The position numbers and the translations under genes are program-made. Positions 6,830 to 16,237 of a DNA stretch of 41,250 nucleotides are shown piece after piece. The notes beneath the pieces were generated by a model, which worked only from the letters and a program-made list of their open reading frames with translations, made no database searches and was not told the DNA's origin. Position 1 is the stretch's first letter; each line of letters starts with the position of its first letter. Origin of the DNA: Bacteroidota bacterium (GTDB lineage Bacteria; Bacteroidota; Bacteroidia; Chitinophagales; Chitinophagaceae); the NCBI GenBank assembly GCA_018267545.1, contig JAFDYG010000486.1, forward strand, positions 1 through 41,250, given 5' to 3'.

Positions 6830-9800
6830 ATGACATTTTCCTTATTGTCAGCGTTTAGACGCCCCTGCCTGGAACCAGGGCGCCAACAACTGCTTAACCT
6901 AACCAAACAACGATTGCAGTATCTTATGCGCATCAGCTTTGTCATCCTTCTTTGCTTTTTGTGCAGCATCCAGCTCCTAAGCGCCCGCGACGCCAGCGGC
7001 CAGGACATGAACAAAGTCTACATCTCCCTCGAGCTGAAAGACGAACCGCTCATGACCGCCCTGGAGAGAATCCAGCAGATGACTCCCTTTTTCTTCGCCT
7101 ATAATAAACGGGAAGTCAAGAAGATACACAATCTTAGCCTGGTCAGCGGCAACCGCTCGGTGCACAGCATCCTGGAAGCCCTCCTGGCCAACACCCGGCT
7201 GCGATACGAGCAGCTGGGCAATACCATCGTCATCTCTTCGGTCCGCGACCGAAGCGAGAGCATCCCCAGCATGTTCAAGGAGCTCTCCCCCATCGCCAGC
7301 ACCCGGGAGGAGATAAAAGCCCGCGAGCTCAACGGAACGGTCTCCAACGAAAAAGGTGAACCCCTTGCCGGCGTATCCATCACAGTCCGGGGCACCTCCG
7401 TCGGAACCAGCTCCGACGTCGACGGTCACTTCAAGCTAACGGTGCCGGATGAAGGGGCTACGATTCAATTCTCCAACGTCGGCTACGAAACACAAAACGT
7501 AAAGGTCAGCGCCTCCACTACCACCCTGAACATCAGGCTGAGAGAAGTCGTCTCCGGTCTGAACGACGTCGTGGTGATCGGCTATGGTACGGCCAAAAAA
7601 TCCGACCTGACCGGCGCCGTAGCCAGCATCAAAGGGGAACAATTGCTGGACAAACCAGTGGCGAACGTCTCCTCGGCTCTCGAAGGCAAGATCGCCGGCG
7701 TCGACGTCAATATCAATAGCAGCGCCCCGGGCCAGCCCGCCAAGGTTCGCGTCCGCGGTATCGGCTCCATCAATTCCAGCCTCGACCCCATCTATGTCGT
7801 GGATGGCGTCGTCGGCGTGGACATCAATACGCTCAATCCCCACGAGATCGCCTCGCTCGAAGTGCTGAAGGACGCCTCCTCCACAGCGATCTACGGCGCC
7901 CGCGGCGCCAATGGCGTAATCATCGTGACGACGAAACGTGGCCGCCGCGGCGATACAAAGGTTACCTACGACGGCAACGTGAACACCGTCGCATTGGCCC
8001 GTCACCTGAAGACGGTCAACTCGGAAGAGTTTGTAAAGATCTATAACCAGGCTTACGCGAATACGGCGAAGTTCGACCAGAATGGCATTACGCAGGTTGC
8101 ACCCGTACAGCTCAACCATATCGACCTGCCCAAGCTGTTCGACGCAAACGATAAGCCGCTTTACAACACCAACTGGGAAAAGGAAACGTACAAACCCGCC
8201 GTTTCCCACGACCACTTTATCGGCATACAGGGAGGCAGCGACAAGTCTCTCTTTAGCGTCGGCCTGGGCTACCTCGACCAGAACGGCTTGATGATCAATA
8301 GCTGGTTCAAACGTTATTCGATGAAGCTAACGCTCGATAACGACATAAACAGCTGGCTCAAATTCGGCGGCAACCTTTCGCTGATCAGCACCCAGCAACG
8401 GCTCGTCTCGGACGGAAACGGCAGCCTGAACGTGCCTCGCATGGTCACCGAAGAAGTTTCCCTCGTCCCCATAAAATATCCCGACGGCACCTGGGCAGGC
8501 AACAACGACATCGCCGGCCTCGAAGGCGGCCCCAATCCCGTCCATATTTCCCAGTCCCGCTACAACCTCAACAACACCCTGCAGGCCCTGGGTGACGCCT
8601 ATTTCACCATCCACCTGACCAAGGACCTGGATTTCAAAACCGACTTTGGCTATAGTCTCAGCGGACAAAAGAACAATTTCTACTCCGGCCAGGACCTCCC
8701 GCACCTTTCCCAGGACCAGGGCGGTGAAGCTCATATCAATTCGTATTACACCACCTACTGGCAGTCCGAGAATTATTTCACATATACCAAAAAAATCAAC
8801 GCCCGCCAGCGCATGACCGCCCTGCTCGGCGCTTCCTGGCAGAAATACCAGCAGCAATGGGCTGACGCCGAAACACAGAACTTTATCAACGACTTCTTCC
8901 AGTGGCAGTCGCTGGCAGCCGGTTCCGTCCGGTCTCAAACACAGTCCAGGACAGACCCCTGGCAGATGAATTCGTACTACGCCCGCGTAACGTATAATAT
9001 CGACGACAAATATCTGTTCACCGCAACGGGCCGCTACGACGGTTCATCGAAGTTCGGTTCGAATAACAAGTACGGCTTCTTCCCCTCCGTCGGCGCCGCA
9101 TGGCGTATTTCCGAAGAAGACTTCCTGAAGCACAGCAATACGATCAGCTATGTGAAGATCCGCGCCAGCTACGGCGGAGGCGGTAATGCAGAGCTGCCCC
9201 AGTACCGCTCCCTCGGGCAGATCTCCACCGGTCAGACCGTATTGAACGGTGCGAACCAGTCCACCCTGCTCCCCGGCTACCTGGGCAACTCGAACCTGAA
9301 GTGGGAAAAATCCGTCCAGGGTGATATCGGCCTCGAAATGGGTATGTTCAGGGACAGGATCAATCTGAATATCGACGCCTATCGCCGCACCACCAAGGAC
9401 CTGATCCTCCAGGCCCCCATCCCCTGGTCCGCCGGCGAAGTGACGAACAATGTCTATAAGAATATCGGCTCGGTCCGCAACGTAGGCCTGGAGGTCAATC
9501 TCCAGACGGTCAATATCAAGACCCGCGACTTTAGCTGGACGACTAATTTCATCTTCGCCACAAACAAGAATGAAATCATCAAGCTGAACGACGGAAATGC
9601 CGACATTTTCCCCGGACCCAACTTCCTCGGAGAAACGAACGTCCTTCGCGTAGGAAAGCCCATCGGATCCTTTTACGGCATGACCCGCCTCGGCATCTAT
9701 AGCGAAAGCGAAGCCGCAGAAGCAGATTCCCACGGCCATTTAAAACCCGGCGACAGAAAGTATATCTATGAGAAGGATGGTACCCCTCACTACAGCATCA

Positions 9801-10330
9801 TCGGCCGCGCCTATCCCAAGTGGACCGGAACCTTCACCAGCACGTTCAATTACAAACAATGGGATTTCTCCTTCGATATCCGGTTTGTACAAGGCGTCAA
9901 TACAGCTGCAAATTTCAAGCACTCCACCGAAGACCGTCAGACGATCGCCAACAGCCTCGCTACGGTATTGGATGCCTGGACGCCGACCCATCAGAATACG
10001 ATGATCGCACAGGTCAGAACCTACAAGTATACCCAGGACTCGCATTTCGATACATGGTGGGTTGAAGACGGTTCGTTTATCCGCGGACAAAATATCACGC
10101 TTGGCTATACGGTCGCCGAGAACCTGGCCCACAAGATGCATCTGACCCGCTTCCGTCTGGCAGCCAGCGTCCAAAACTGGTTCCTCCATACGAAGTACAC
10201 GGGCTATGACCCGGAAGTGGATACGTTCAACACCACCTACGGCAATACCACCGGCTTCTCGCAGAACCTGGACTTCTTCCCTTATCCCCGTCCGCGAACC
10301 TATAACCTGGCCCTGACGGTTGGATTTTAA
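6830..10330 (+). CDS. SusC/RagA family TonB-dependent outer-membrane receptor with STN domain
   Basis: An 1166-residue receptor. A long basic N-terminus leads to the signal helix (about 33-52). An STN/secretin-type signalling domain follows (about 62-137), then a carboxypeptidase-regulatory-like beta-sandwich (about 167-240). The TonB-box-like D-V-V-V-I-G-Y-G is at 246-253. The plug (about 254-375) contains the SusC signatures V-R-V-R-G, Y-V-V-D-G and S-T-A-I-Y-G-A-R-G-A-N-G-V. The rest is the 22-strand barrel, ending in aromatic F1166 as outer-membrane proteins do. The STN domain is the part that signals to FecR, which fits the upstream sigma/FecR pair. It imports oligosaccharide together with the SusD partner 24 bp downstream. 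The true start could instead be M33 (6926), but long N-termini are common in this family. Confidence 0.95.
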   Translation: MTFSLLSAFRRPCLEPGRQQLLNLTKQRLQYLMRISFVILLCFLCSIQLLSARDASGQDMNKVYISLELKDEPLMTALERIQQMTPFFFAYNKREVKKIHNLSLVSGNRSVHSILEALLANTRLRYEQLGNTIVISSVRDRSESIPSMFKELSPIASTREEIKARELNGTVSNEKGEPLAGVSITVRGTSVGTSSDVDGHFKLTVPDEGATIQFSNVGYETQNVKVSASTTTLNIRLREVVSGLNDVVVIGYGTAKKSDLTGAVASIKGEQLLDKPVANVSSALEGKIAGVDVNINSSAPGQPAKVRVRGIGSINSSLDPIYVVDGVVGVDINTLNPHEIASLEVLKDASSTAIYGARGANGVIIVTTKRGRRGDTKVTYDGNVNTVALARHLKTVNSEEFVKIYNQAYANTAKFDQNGITQVAPVQLNHIDLPKLFDANDKPLYNTNWEKETYKPAVSHDHFIGIQGGSDKSLFSVGLGYLDQNGLMINSWFKRYSMKLTLDNDINSWLKFGGNLSLISTQQRLVSDGNGSLNVPRMVTEEVSLVPIKYPDGTWAGNNDIAGLEGGPNPVHISQSRYNLNNTLQALGDAYFTIHLTKDLDFKTDFGYSLSGQKNNFYSGQDLPHLSQDQGGEAHINSYYTTYWQSENYFTYTKKINARQRMTALLGASWQKYQQQWADAETQNFINDFFQWQSLAAGSVRSQTQSRTDPWQMNSYYARVTYNIDDKYLFTATGRYDGSSKFGSNNKYGFFPSVGAAWRISEEDFLKHSNTISYVKIRASYGGGGNAELPQYRSLGQISTGQTVLNGANQSTLLPGYLGNSNLKWEKSVQGDIGLEMGMFRDRINLNIDAYRRTTKDLILQAPIPWSAGEVTNNVYKNIGSVRNVGLEVNLQTVNIKTRDFSWTTNFIFATNKNEIIKLNDGNADIFPGPNFLGETNVLRVGKPIGSFYGMTRLGIYSESEAAEADSHGHLKPGDRKYIYEKDGTPHYSIIGRAYPKWTGTFTSTFNYKQWDFSFDIRFVQGVNTAANFKHSTEDRQTIANSLATVLDAWTPTHQNTMIAQVRTYKYTQDSHFDTWWVEDGSFIRGQNITLGYTVAENLAHKMHLTRFRLAASVQNWFLHTKYTGYDPEVDTFNTTYGNTTGFSQNLDFFPYPRPRTYNLALTVGF

Positions 10331-10354
10331 TATTCACTAAAAAAGACTTGACTG

Positions 10355-11869
10355 ATGAAACGCAATTATTATAAATATATAAGTCTGGCGCTCCTGATTG
10401 TCTCTCTTGGCTCCTGTAAAAAGTTCCTGGAAGAAAAGCCCTCGAACTTCCTGAGACCCGGTTTCACTATAACCAGCTCGAAAGAAGCGCAAGCCCTGGT
10501 CAATGGCTGTTATACAAACCTTTCCGGCCTTGCGACGGGTCAGCCTGCTTCCTACGGAGGAAATACGTATAATCTGATGGAGTTCATGACCGGCAAGGCA
10601 AACAGCGACCTCGGCCAGACGGGCTTCAATACCTTCCTCAGCCTTACTTACGGCACTACTTCGTTCTACGTAGATACCTGGTGGCAGCAGATGTACCTGG
10701 GTATCGGCGCCACGAATAATGCACTGAGCAGCCTGAGCAATATGGACCCTACCGTCATGCCCGATTCGGCGAAGAAGAACATGCTGGCACAGGCACATGC
10801 ACTGAGAGCGCTTTATTATTTCTACCTCGTACGCCTCTACGGTGCAGTGCCCAAAGTCACCGACGTACCGAAGGATCTGAATCTGAATCTGCCGCGCACT
10901 CCGGCAAAGGCAATCTACGACAGCATCATTATCCCCGACCTGCTGTTCGCCGAAAGCTCTACCCTCCGCTGGCAGGATAATACCGGCTACCTCTCCAAGG
11001 GCGCCATCGACGCCATCCTGGCCGACGTCTATCTAACTTATGCCGGCGCAGCCATCAATGGCGGGAATCAGTACTACGCCGAATCGGCCAAAAGATCGAA
11101 GGCTGTCATCGACAACGGGGGCTATAGCCTGTTTCCGAACTATACGGATATGATCAACCCCGGCAATAAGAACAAAGGGGAGTTTATCTTCCAGGTCCAG
11201 TACGCCGCTTCCGCGAACGTCACCAATCCATTAGTCCCGCTGACCGTTCCAAACTATTCCGGTATCTCCAAATACGCCGACGAATATGGCTCCGTATGGC
11301 CGACCGACCAGTTCATCGCCTCCTTCCCGGCAGGAGACAAACGCACCCAGGAGAAACAGTTCTTCTATACCAGCTACGCCAGCATCAAAACGAATACGCC
11401 GGTGGTGTTCAAGAATCACTATATCTATAAATGGTTCGACTCCACCGCCATCCGTAACACCGCCAAGGCCGACCTAAATTATACGCTCTATCGCCTGGCC
11501 GACGTCTACCTGCTATACGCCGAAGCGTCCAACCGGGCAGAAGGCAGCCCCAACAGCGACGCCATCAAATACGTCAACGCCATCCGCGCACGGGCCAGCC
11601 TCACTCCCATCGGCGCTATGTCGCAGAGCGATTTCGAACACGAAGTGTGGCTGGAGCGATATTTCGAGCTTTGCTTTGAAAACAAGATGTGGTTCGACAT
11701 GATCCGCACCAAAAAAGTACACAACGACGTCAGCGGCAACTGGGACGATTTTGTAGGTCACAGAACCGTCTTCAACGCCACCTTCACTGCCAACCAATTA
11801 TTATTCCCGCTGCCAAAAAAGGAGACGGACATCAATCCCAAGCTCCTCCCCAACAATCCGGGGTTCTAA
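10355..11869 (+). CDS. SusD/RagB family nutrient-binding lipoprotein
   Basis: A 504-residue surface lipoprotein. The lipobox L-G-S-C places the lipidated cysteine at C21. The N-terminal half has the SusD TPR-like helices, including a run of the type A-H-A-L-R-A-L-Y-Y-F-Y-L-V-R-L-Y-G. The C-terminal part carries the family features Y-R-L-A-D-V-Y-L-L-Y-A-E-A and the E-R-Y-F-E-L-C-F-E-N-K-M-W-F-D motif. It forms the lid over SusC and binds the glycan. It is 24 bp downstream of SusC in the same operon. A strong terminator hairpin begins 31 bp after its stop. Confidence 0.95.
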   Translation: MKRNYYKYISLALLIVSLGSCKKFLEEKPSNFLRPGFTITSSKEAQALVNGCYTNLSGLATGQPASYGGNTYNLMEFMTGKANSDLGQTGFNTFLSLTYGTTSFYVDTWWQQMYLGIGATNNALSSLSNMDPTVMPDSAKKNMLAQAHALRALYYFYLVRLYGAVPKVTDVPKDLNLNLPRTPAKAIYDSIIIPDLLFAESSTLRWQDNTGYLSKGAIDAILADVYLTYAGAAINGGNQYYAESAKRSKAVIDNGGYSLFPNYTDMINPGNKNKGEFIFQVQYAASANVTNPLVPLTVPNYSGISKYADEYGSVWPTDQFIASFPAGDKRTQEKQFFYTSYASIKTNTPVVFKNHYIYKWFDSTAIRNTAKADLNYTLYRLADVYLLYAEASNRAEGSPNSDAIKYVNAIRARASLTPIGAMSQSDFEHEVWLERYFELCFENKMWFDMIRTKKVHNDVSGNWDDFVGHRTVFNATFTANQLLFPLPKKETDINPKLLPNNPGF

Positions 11870-11899
11870 CGACAGCGGCTACACATGAGGAGAAAAAAG

Positions 11900-11927
11900 G
11901 CCGGTGCACCTTGCACCGGCTCTTTTT
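11900..11927 (+). terminator. Rho-independent terminator after susD
   Basis: A perfect 9-bp stem (11900-11908 with 11912-11920) closes on a 3-nt loop, is preceded by an A-run and is followed by TC and five T. It should end most susCD transcripts. Only 17 bp separate it from the esterase start codon at 11945, leaving little room for a promoter. Confidence 0.85.
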
Positions 11928-11944
11928 ATTACATAATTTCAGGC

Positions 11945-13027
11945 ATGAAAGCAAAATACATACAGCTGGTGATTTTTGCCTGGCTGCTAGCCTGCTGCTC
12001 TTCTACACAAAAGATGAATCACCTATCCGCCTCCGCACTTCACCCCATCGGCCGCTACCAATTGACCCACAAGCAGCACCTGGAGCTGGTCAGCTCCGCC
12101 GCACACTTTGGATTTACATTTACCGGCGATCGTTGCGAGATCGAAGCCTACGCCACCCCCTGGAATCACAGCTATCTGCAGTATGAGCTGGATGGTATCT
12201 ATAAAGGACGCATCAAGGTAGGAGGCGATACTCCCACCACTATCTCGATAAAAGCCAGCGCCGGCGGTACCCATACCGTATGGGTATACAAAACGACCGA
12301 AGCCACCACCGGTCCGGTCTTTATCACACAGATCACAGGAGAACAGCTGCAAGCGCTCGACCAGCCCTCTACCCCTATCATCGAATTCATCGGCAATAGC
12401 ATCACCTGCGGCGCACTCTCCGACCCATCCGAAATACCTTGCGGCTCGGGCATATATATCGACCAGCACAATGCCTATCAAGCCTACGGCCCCCGCGTAG
12501 CCAGGGCCCTTAAAACCGAGTTCATCCTCAGCAGCGTCAGCGGCATCGGAATGTACCGCACATGGAACCAGGACGGTCCCTCGATGCCCGACGTCTATGA
12601 CAGGCTGGACTTCCATACTGATAGCATAGGCTGGGATCACAATCGCTTTACACCCCTTATTGTAAGCGTTGAGCTAGGTACCAATGACCTTAGCCTCGGG
12701 GATGGTCTTCATCCCAGACCACCCTTCGACAGCTCCATTTTTATAAAGCAATACACCCAGTTTGTACAAAAGATAAAAATCTACTACCCCGCCGCCCGCA
12801 TCGCCCTGCTCAGCAGTCCGGTAACCGAAGGCAATGACCGGACACTGCTGGAGAACTGCCTCAGCTCTGTCAAAAAAGTAATCGACGCTCTCCACCCCTC
12901 CGACCCGCCCGTAGCGCTTCATTTCTTTCAACCCATGAAAGCGCGCGGCTGTAACGGTCATCCGAGTGTCGAAGACCACGAGACGATGGCAAAGGAATTG
13001 ATTCCCTTTTTTAAAGGTTTGCTATAA
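11945..13027 (+). CDS. Secreted SGNH carbohydrate esterase, CE2 (acetyl-xylan esterase)-like
   Basis: A 360-residue lipoprotein, with L-A-C-C at 15-18 as the lipobox. The ATG at 11945 is chosen because the in-frame ATG at 11885 lies before the terminator hairpin and would spoil the signal peptide. An N-terminal beta-sandwich (about 35-130) of CE2 type precedes the SGNH catalytic domain. The catalytic serine is in G150-N-S152-I-T-C, the third block is G245-T-N-D248, and the catalytic histidine is H339-P-S. N337 stands where many relatives have Asp before the His. CE2 enzymes can rely on a Ser-His dyad, so this need not abolish activity. Following SusD, it probably deacetylates the imported glycan or one outside the cell. 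Its 3' end overlaps the convergent transglycosylase gene by 17 bp. Confidence 0.85.
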   Translation: MKAKYIQLVIFAWLLACCSSTQKMNHLSASALHPIGRYQLTHKQHLELVSSAAHFGFTFTGDRCEIEAYATPWNHSYLQYELDGIYKGRIKVGGDTPTTISIKASAGGTHTVWVYKTTEATTGPVFITQITGEQLQALDQPSTPIIEFIGNSITCGALSDPSEIPCGSGIYIDQHNAYQAYGPRVARALKTEFILSSVSGIGMYRTWNQDGPSMPDVYDRLDFHTDSIGWDHNRFTPLIVSVELGTNDLSLGDGLHPRPPFDSSIFIKQYTQFVQKIKIYYPAARIALLSSPVTEGNDRTLLENCLSSVKKVIDALHPSDPPVALHFFQPMKARGCNGHPSVEDHETMAKELIPFFKGLL

Positions 13028-13661
13028 ACGCATCATTCCTCTCGAAATAATAATAGGTGGCAATGTATCTCTTCACGTGCATCCGGCTCTCCGCGGGTAA
13101 ATAAGCTTGAAGCGTCCAGAAATTACGGCTCCCGGATACCTTCATGGCATGATATACGGGTTTAGGACCACCATTGTAAGCAGCCAGTACCAGGAGCCAG
13201 TCACCGAATTCGGCATAGAGGTCTTTCAGGTACTTTGCCGCAGCCTTCGTACTCTTATAATAATGAGTACGCTCGTCTTCCCCGGAGTCTACCTTGAGCC
13301 CCAGGTCACGTGCCGTCTCCGGCATCAGCTGCCAGGGGCCAACCGCTCCGACCTTTGAAACAGCCGTCGTCTTCAATTCAGACTCGATGACGGCCAGGTA
13401 TTTTAATTGAACAGGAAGTTTGTAGGAACGAAATACTTCATCCGTAATAGCAAACGGCTTCAGGCTCCGCTTGGCGATGAGCTGCAGGTCTTCCCTGTTT
13501 GCGTTGATGTAGCGAGTAACAAATTGTTTGACGTGGCGGTGAACGGAAGTCTCTGCTTTCGTTGCCGAATTCGAAACCGTACTTTCTCCGATAGTAGTAG
13601 GAGCAACGAAAAGAAAAGAAATGCCGATAAAAGCGCCTCTGACTAAATTTACGTTTTCCAT
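13011..13661 (-). CDS. Lytic transglycosylase, MltD-like SLT domain
   Basis: A 216-residue protein from the ATG at 13661. The extension upstream of it lacks an ATG, whereas this start gives a direct N-terminal signal or anchor (about 5-24). The SLT fold covers about 75-205: catalytic glutamate E93 in V-I-E-S-E, then G-P-W-Q-L-M-P at 108-114 and A-Y-N-G-G-P at 161-166. It cleaves peptidoglycan glycan strands, forming 1,6-anhydro-MurNAc. It is shorter than classical MltD and has no LysM repeats, so other parts must target it to the wall. It overlaps the esterase end by 17 bp and follows the RRFPIY-family gene on the same strand with a 117-bp gap. Confidence 0.9.
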   Translation of the reverse strand: MENVNLVRGAFIGISFLFVAPTTIGESTVSNSATKAETSVHRHVKQFVTRYINANREDLQLIAKRSLKPFAITDEVFRSYKLPVQLKYLAVIESELKTTAVSKVGAVGPWQLMPETARDLGLKVDSGEDERTHYYKSTKAAAKYLKDLYAEFGDWLLVLAAYNGGPKPVYHAMKVSGSRNFWTLQAYLPAESRMHVKRYIATYYYFERNDAFIANL

Positions 13662-13778
13662 GCCCCCCACTAGCCAATCCAGGTGCCAGGATGCAATCAC
13701 CTCAAAATCCAGCAATTACAAAGATGCGTGGCTCAATAAATTTCCCAATAATGGACAGGAATTTCCCGCAAAAAGACC

Positions 13779-14363
13779 CTATTGTTTCGTGTCGAAGGAA
13801 CGTAACAAATTAAACTTATACATACCGCTTTCTCCTTTTGCGAGCTGGTACATGAGGGTGCGAGTGCCTCCGCCAGGCTTGTCATCGGCATCACCGGTAT
13901 TGTAGATGGGAAAACGACGCAACAGCGTACCCTCCATTAAAGAGAGCTGATCGTGCCCCTTATATCCTTTATTGACCTTAGGGTCGATCGTTATATCCGG
14001 CAGGACACAAGCCGCGATTTCTTTATTGCCATCGGAAATAAAACAATATACCGTTCCAAAGATCGCGCTGCTGTCCGTATAGACATAGACAATTAGGTCC
14101 GGATAGCTGTCCCTGTTAAGATCGTCTATTTGCACACCCGAAACCCGGCCCTTCAACGTGAAGCTGATATCACGGGCACCGCTTTCAAACCCGACGGGCT
14201 TGATCGAGATAGGATTCTGTGTGGTGCTTTTATTACGGCAGTCGACGCGGTAACCCGCCTTTCCGATCTTCATGGTCGTATCGACTTTATTAAACGTGAT
14301 TTGGGCATGCGCCTTGACCAAAAAGAAGCAACCGAGTAATAAAAGTAAGCAGGGACGTTTCAT
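13779..14363 (-). CDS. Secreted protein with FG-GAP-like segment and GYKGHD...RRFPIY motif
   Basis: A 194-residue protein with a clear signal peptide (1-20, cut after A-H-A). Residues 78-93 carry a D-L-N-R-D-x-Y-P-D-L segment like calcium-binding FG-GAP strands. G-Y-K-G-H-D (133-138) and R-R-F-P-I-Y (149-154) belong to a conserved family of periplasmic proteins in Gram-negative bacteria. I recall this family as sometimes annotated with lysozyme-inhibitor (PliI-like) proteins, but I am not sure of that link. It is transcribed towards the lytic transglycosylase gene, and the two may be co-expressed. Only 37 bp separate it from the divergent DUF2891 gene, with a TATCTTTA box just before its ATG. 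Confidence 0.7.
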   Translation of the reverse strand: MKRPCLLLLLGCFFLVKAHAQITFNKVDTTMKIGKAGYRVDCRNKSTTQNPISIKPVGFESGARDISFTLKGRVSGVQIDDLNRDSYPDLIVYVYTDSSAIFGTVYCFISDGNKEIAACVLPDITIDPKVNKGYKGHDQLSLMEGTLLRRFPIYNTGDADDKPGGGTRTLMYQLAKGESGMYKFNLLRSFDTKQ

Positions 14364-14400
14364 GCGTTAAAGATAGGCGCTTTTTGATTAAATTAGTAAA

Positions 14401-15486
14401 ATGAAGCCTCTCCCCCTGTTCATCATCCTGATCGCCTCGCTCCGGGCCGGTGCGCAATCCCCCCAGTTCGAATTAAAAAATGGCAAATACCAGCTCACCA
14501 TCGAAGGTGCTGCTCACTTTGCCGAGCTTCCCCTGCGCTGTATGCAGCGGGAGTTTCCCTATAAAACGGGCGTCGCCTTCCCCGACAGCACCCTGGCGGT
14601 AAAGCCCAAAAACTATCACCCCGCCTTCTATGGCTGCTACGACTGGCACTCCAGCGTCCATGGCCACTGGATGCTGGTCCGCCTCCTGAAATTGTTTCCT
14701 ACGATGCCCCGCGCCGCAGAGATTCGAAACAAGCTGGAGGAGAACCTGTCGGCTGGAAACATTCAAACCGAAATGAAGATCTTCGCCATGAGGGACAATA
14801 TCGGCTTCGAACGTACCTACGGCTGGGCCTGGCTGTTGCAGCTGCAATCCGAATTGCTGCAGTGGGAAGACCCGCTCGGCAAGAAATTGAGCGCCAATAT
14901 CGCCCCGCTCGCGCACCAGCTTTCCCGCATGTTTATCGAGTATCTCCCCAAGATGACCTATCCCATCCGCGTCGGCGAACACCCCAACCTGGCCTTCGCC
15001 TTGCGCCTGGCCTGGGATTACGCCATCCAGACCCAGGACGAGCCGCTCCGTCAATCGATAAAGGAAACCGCCCTTCGCTTCTATCAGAAAGACGCAGGCT
15101 ATCCCCTCTCCTGGGAACCCAGCGGAAACGATTTTTTAAGTCCCGGCCTCGAAGAAGCCGATTTGATGTGGAGAATATTGCCGGACACAGCCTATGAGCG
15201 CTGGTTGAAGGGCTTCCTACCCGCAATCGCCAGCGCCCGTTTCGACATGGAGCCCGGTAAGATCATCGATCGTACCGACGGAAAGTTAGGCCACCTGGAC
15301 GGACTAAACTTAAGCCGCGCCTGGGACCTCTATGGCATCGCCCGCCACTTCCCGGCGAACAAAACCCAGCTCTATAAAATTGCCAATAAGCACCTGACGG
15401 AAGCCCTGCCCAACGTCGCCAGCGGGAATTATCTCGGCGACCACTGGCTGGCCTCCTTTGCCGTCTATGCCTTGACCACACAGTAG
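14401..15486 (+). CDS. DUF2891 family secreted protein
   Basis: A 361-residue protein with a signal peptide (about 1-18, ending A-G-A-Q). The DUF2891 signature Y-G-C-Y-D-W-H-S-S-V-H-G-H-W is at 77-90. Conserved blocks follow, including E-H-P-N-L-A-F-A-L and A-D-L-M-W-R-I-L. The many conserved Trp, His and Asp residues and the all-helical look suggest an alpha/alpha-barrel enzyme, perhaps acting on sugars, but no activity is established. It is divergent from the RRFPIY gene, and its stop is 5 bp from the convergent DUF2461 stop. Confidence 0.88.
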   Translation: MKPLPLFIILIASLRAGAQSPQFELKNGKYQLTIEGAAHFAELPLRCMQREFPYKTGVAFPDSTLAVKPKNYHPAFYGCYDWHSSVHGHWMLVRLLKLFPTMPRAAEIRNKLEENLSAGNIQTEMKIFAMRDNIGFERTYGWAWLLQLQSELLQWEDPLGKKLSANIAPLAHQLSRMFIEYLPKMTYPIRVGEHPNLAFALRLAWDYAIQTQDEPLRQSIKETALRFYQKDAGYPLSWEPSGNDFLSPGLEEADLMWRILPDTAYERWLKGFLPAIASARFDMEPGKIIDRTDGKLGHLDGLNLSRAWDLYGIARHFPANKTQLYKIANKHLTEALPNVASGNYLGDHWLASFAVYALTTQ

Positions 15487-15491
15487 GCCAT

Positions 15492-16190
15492 CTACTCCGC
15501 ACCATTTCCATCCGAAACCAGGACTTCGCTCATATAATCGAAGAAAGGGCGCATACCCTTGAACGTAAGGCTGGCCTCTTTCAAAAAGCTTTTGTCCAGC
15601 ACTTCCTCGTCCGAAAAGCGACGCCTTAGCAAAAATTGCTTGTACCGCAGCAGGTCGATAGCCTCATGCCCCGCGTCATACCCCTTCGGCGCCGTCTTAA
15701 GCTGCTCTCCCTCTAATTCTCCAAACAGCTTGACAAACGATTTGCTCCCGATGATCTTCTGCAAGGGCGACGGGTCGAAAGCTATATCGTCCCTAATCCG
15801 TTTCAGATCGGCCGCCTCGGGTCCCCAAAAGCCGCCCCCAATCCGTGTGTTGCCCGCCTCGATGTGAAAGTAATACCCGCCGCGCCGATATTTCGTCGCT
15901 CGCGTAAAATGACCGCTCCACCAGGTCTTATAGGGAGTTTTGTCGCCGGAGAAACGCGTGTCCCTGTAAATGCGGTATAAGCTCTTCTTTCCCGAAAGCG
16001 TCTCGATCACATCGTGACTGCTCAGCTGCTCCAGCAGCGCGTCCGCAAAACGTTCCATCCCCGCCAGTTCTTCTAAATACACTTCTTTATGCGCATTGAA
16101 CCACTCCCGATTATTATTCTTCTTCAGCTTCTTCAAAAAAGTAAAATTTGCCGGAACGATCCAAGGTTCTTCTTTACGATTAATAGCCAT
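15492..16190 (-). CDS. DUF2461 domain-containing protein
   Basis: A 232-residue cytoplasmic protein. The DUF2461 (TIGR02453) pattern covers nearly the whole chain: F-L-K-K-L-K-K-N-N-N-R-E-W-F near the N-terminus, Y-R-D-T-R-F-S-G-D-K-T-P-Y-K-T in the middle, then G-G-G-F-W-G-P. Function is unknown. It diverges from the second BlaI/M56 module with a 104-bp gap that holds that module's two operators, so BlaI might also affect its promoter. Confidence 0.9.
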   Translation of the reverse strand: MAINRKEEPWIVPANFTFLKKLKKNNNREWFNAHKEVYLEELAGMERFADALLEQLSSHDVIETLSGKKSLYRIYRDTRFSGDKTPYKTWWSGHFTRATKYRRGGYYFHIEAGNTRIGGGFWGPEAADLKRIRDDIAFDPSPLQKIIGSKSFVKLFGELEGEQLKTAPKGYDAGHEAIDLLRYKQFLLRRRFSDEEVLDKSFLKEASLTFKGMRPFFDYMSEVLVSDGNGAE

Positions 16191-16237
16191 TCTGCAAATA
16201 TAACAACGCCCTCCCTCAAAAAAATTTCTACAAAACC

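Noticed and set aside
7436-8215. Long open frames antisense to susC (259 codons here, others at 8327-8938 and 9044-9739)
   Set aside because: They arise from the codon bias of the SusC gene on the other strand, have low-complexity Gly/Val/Asp composition and match no family.
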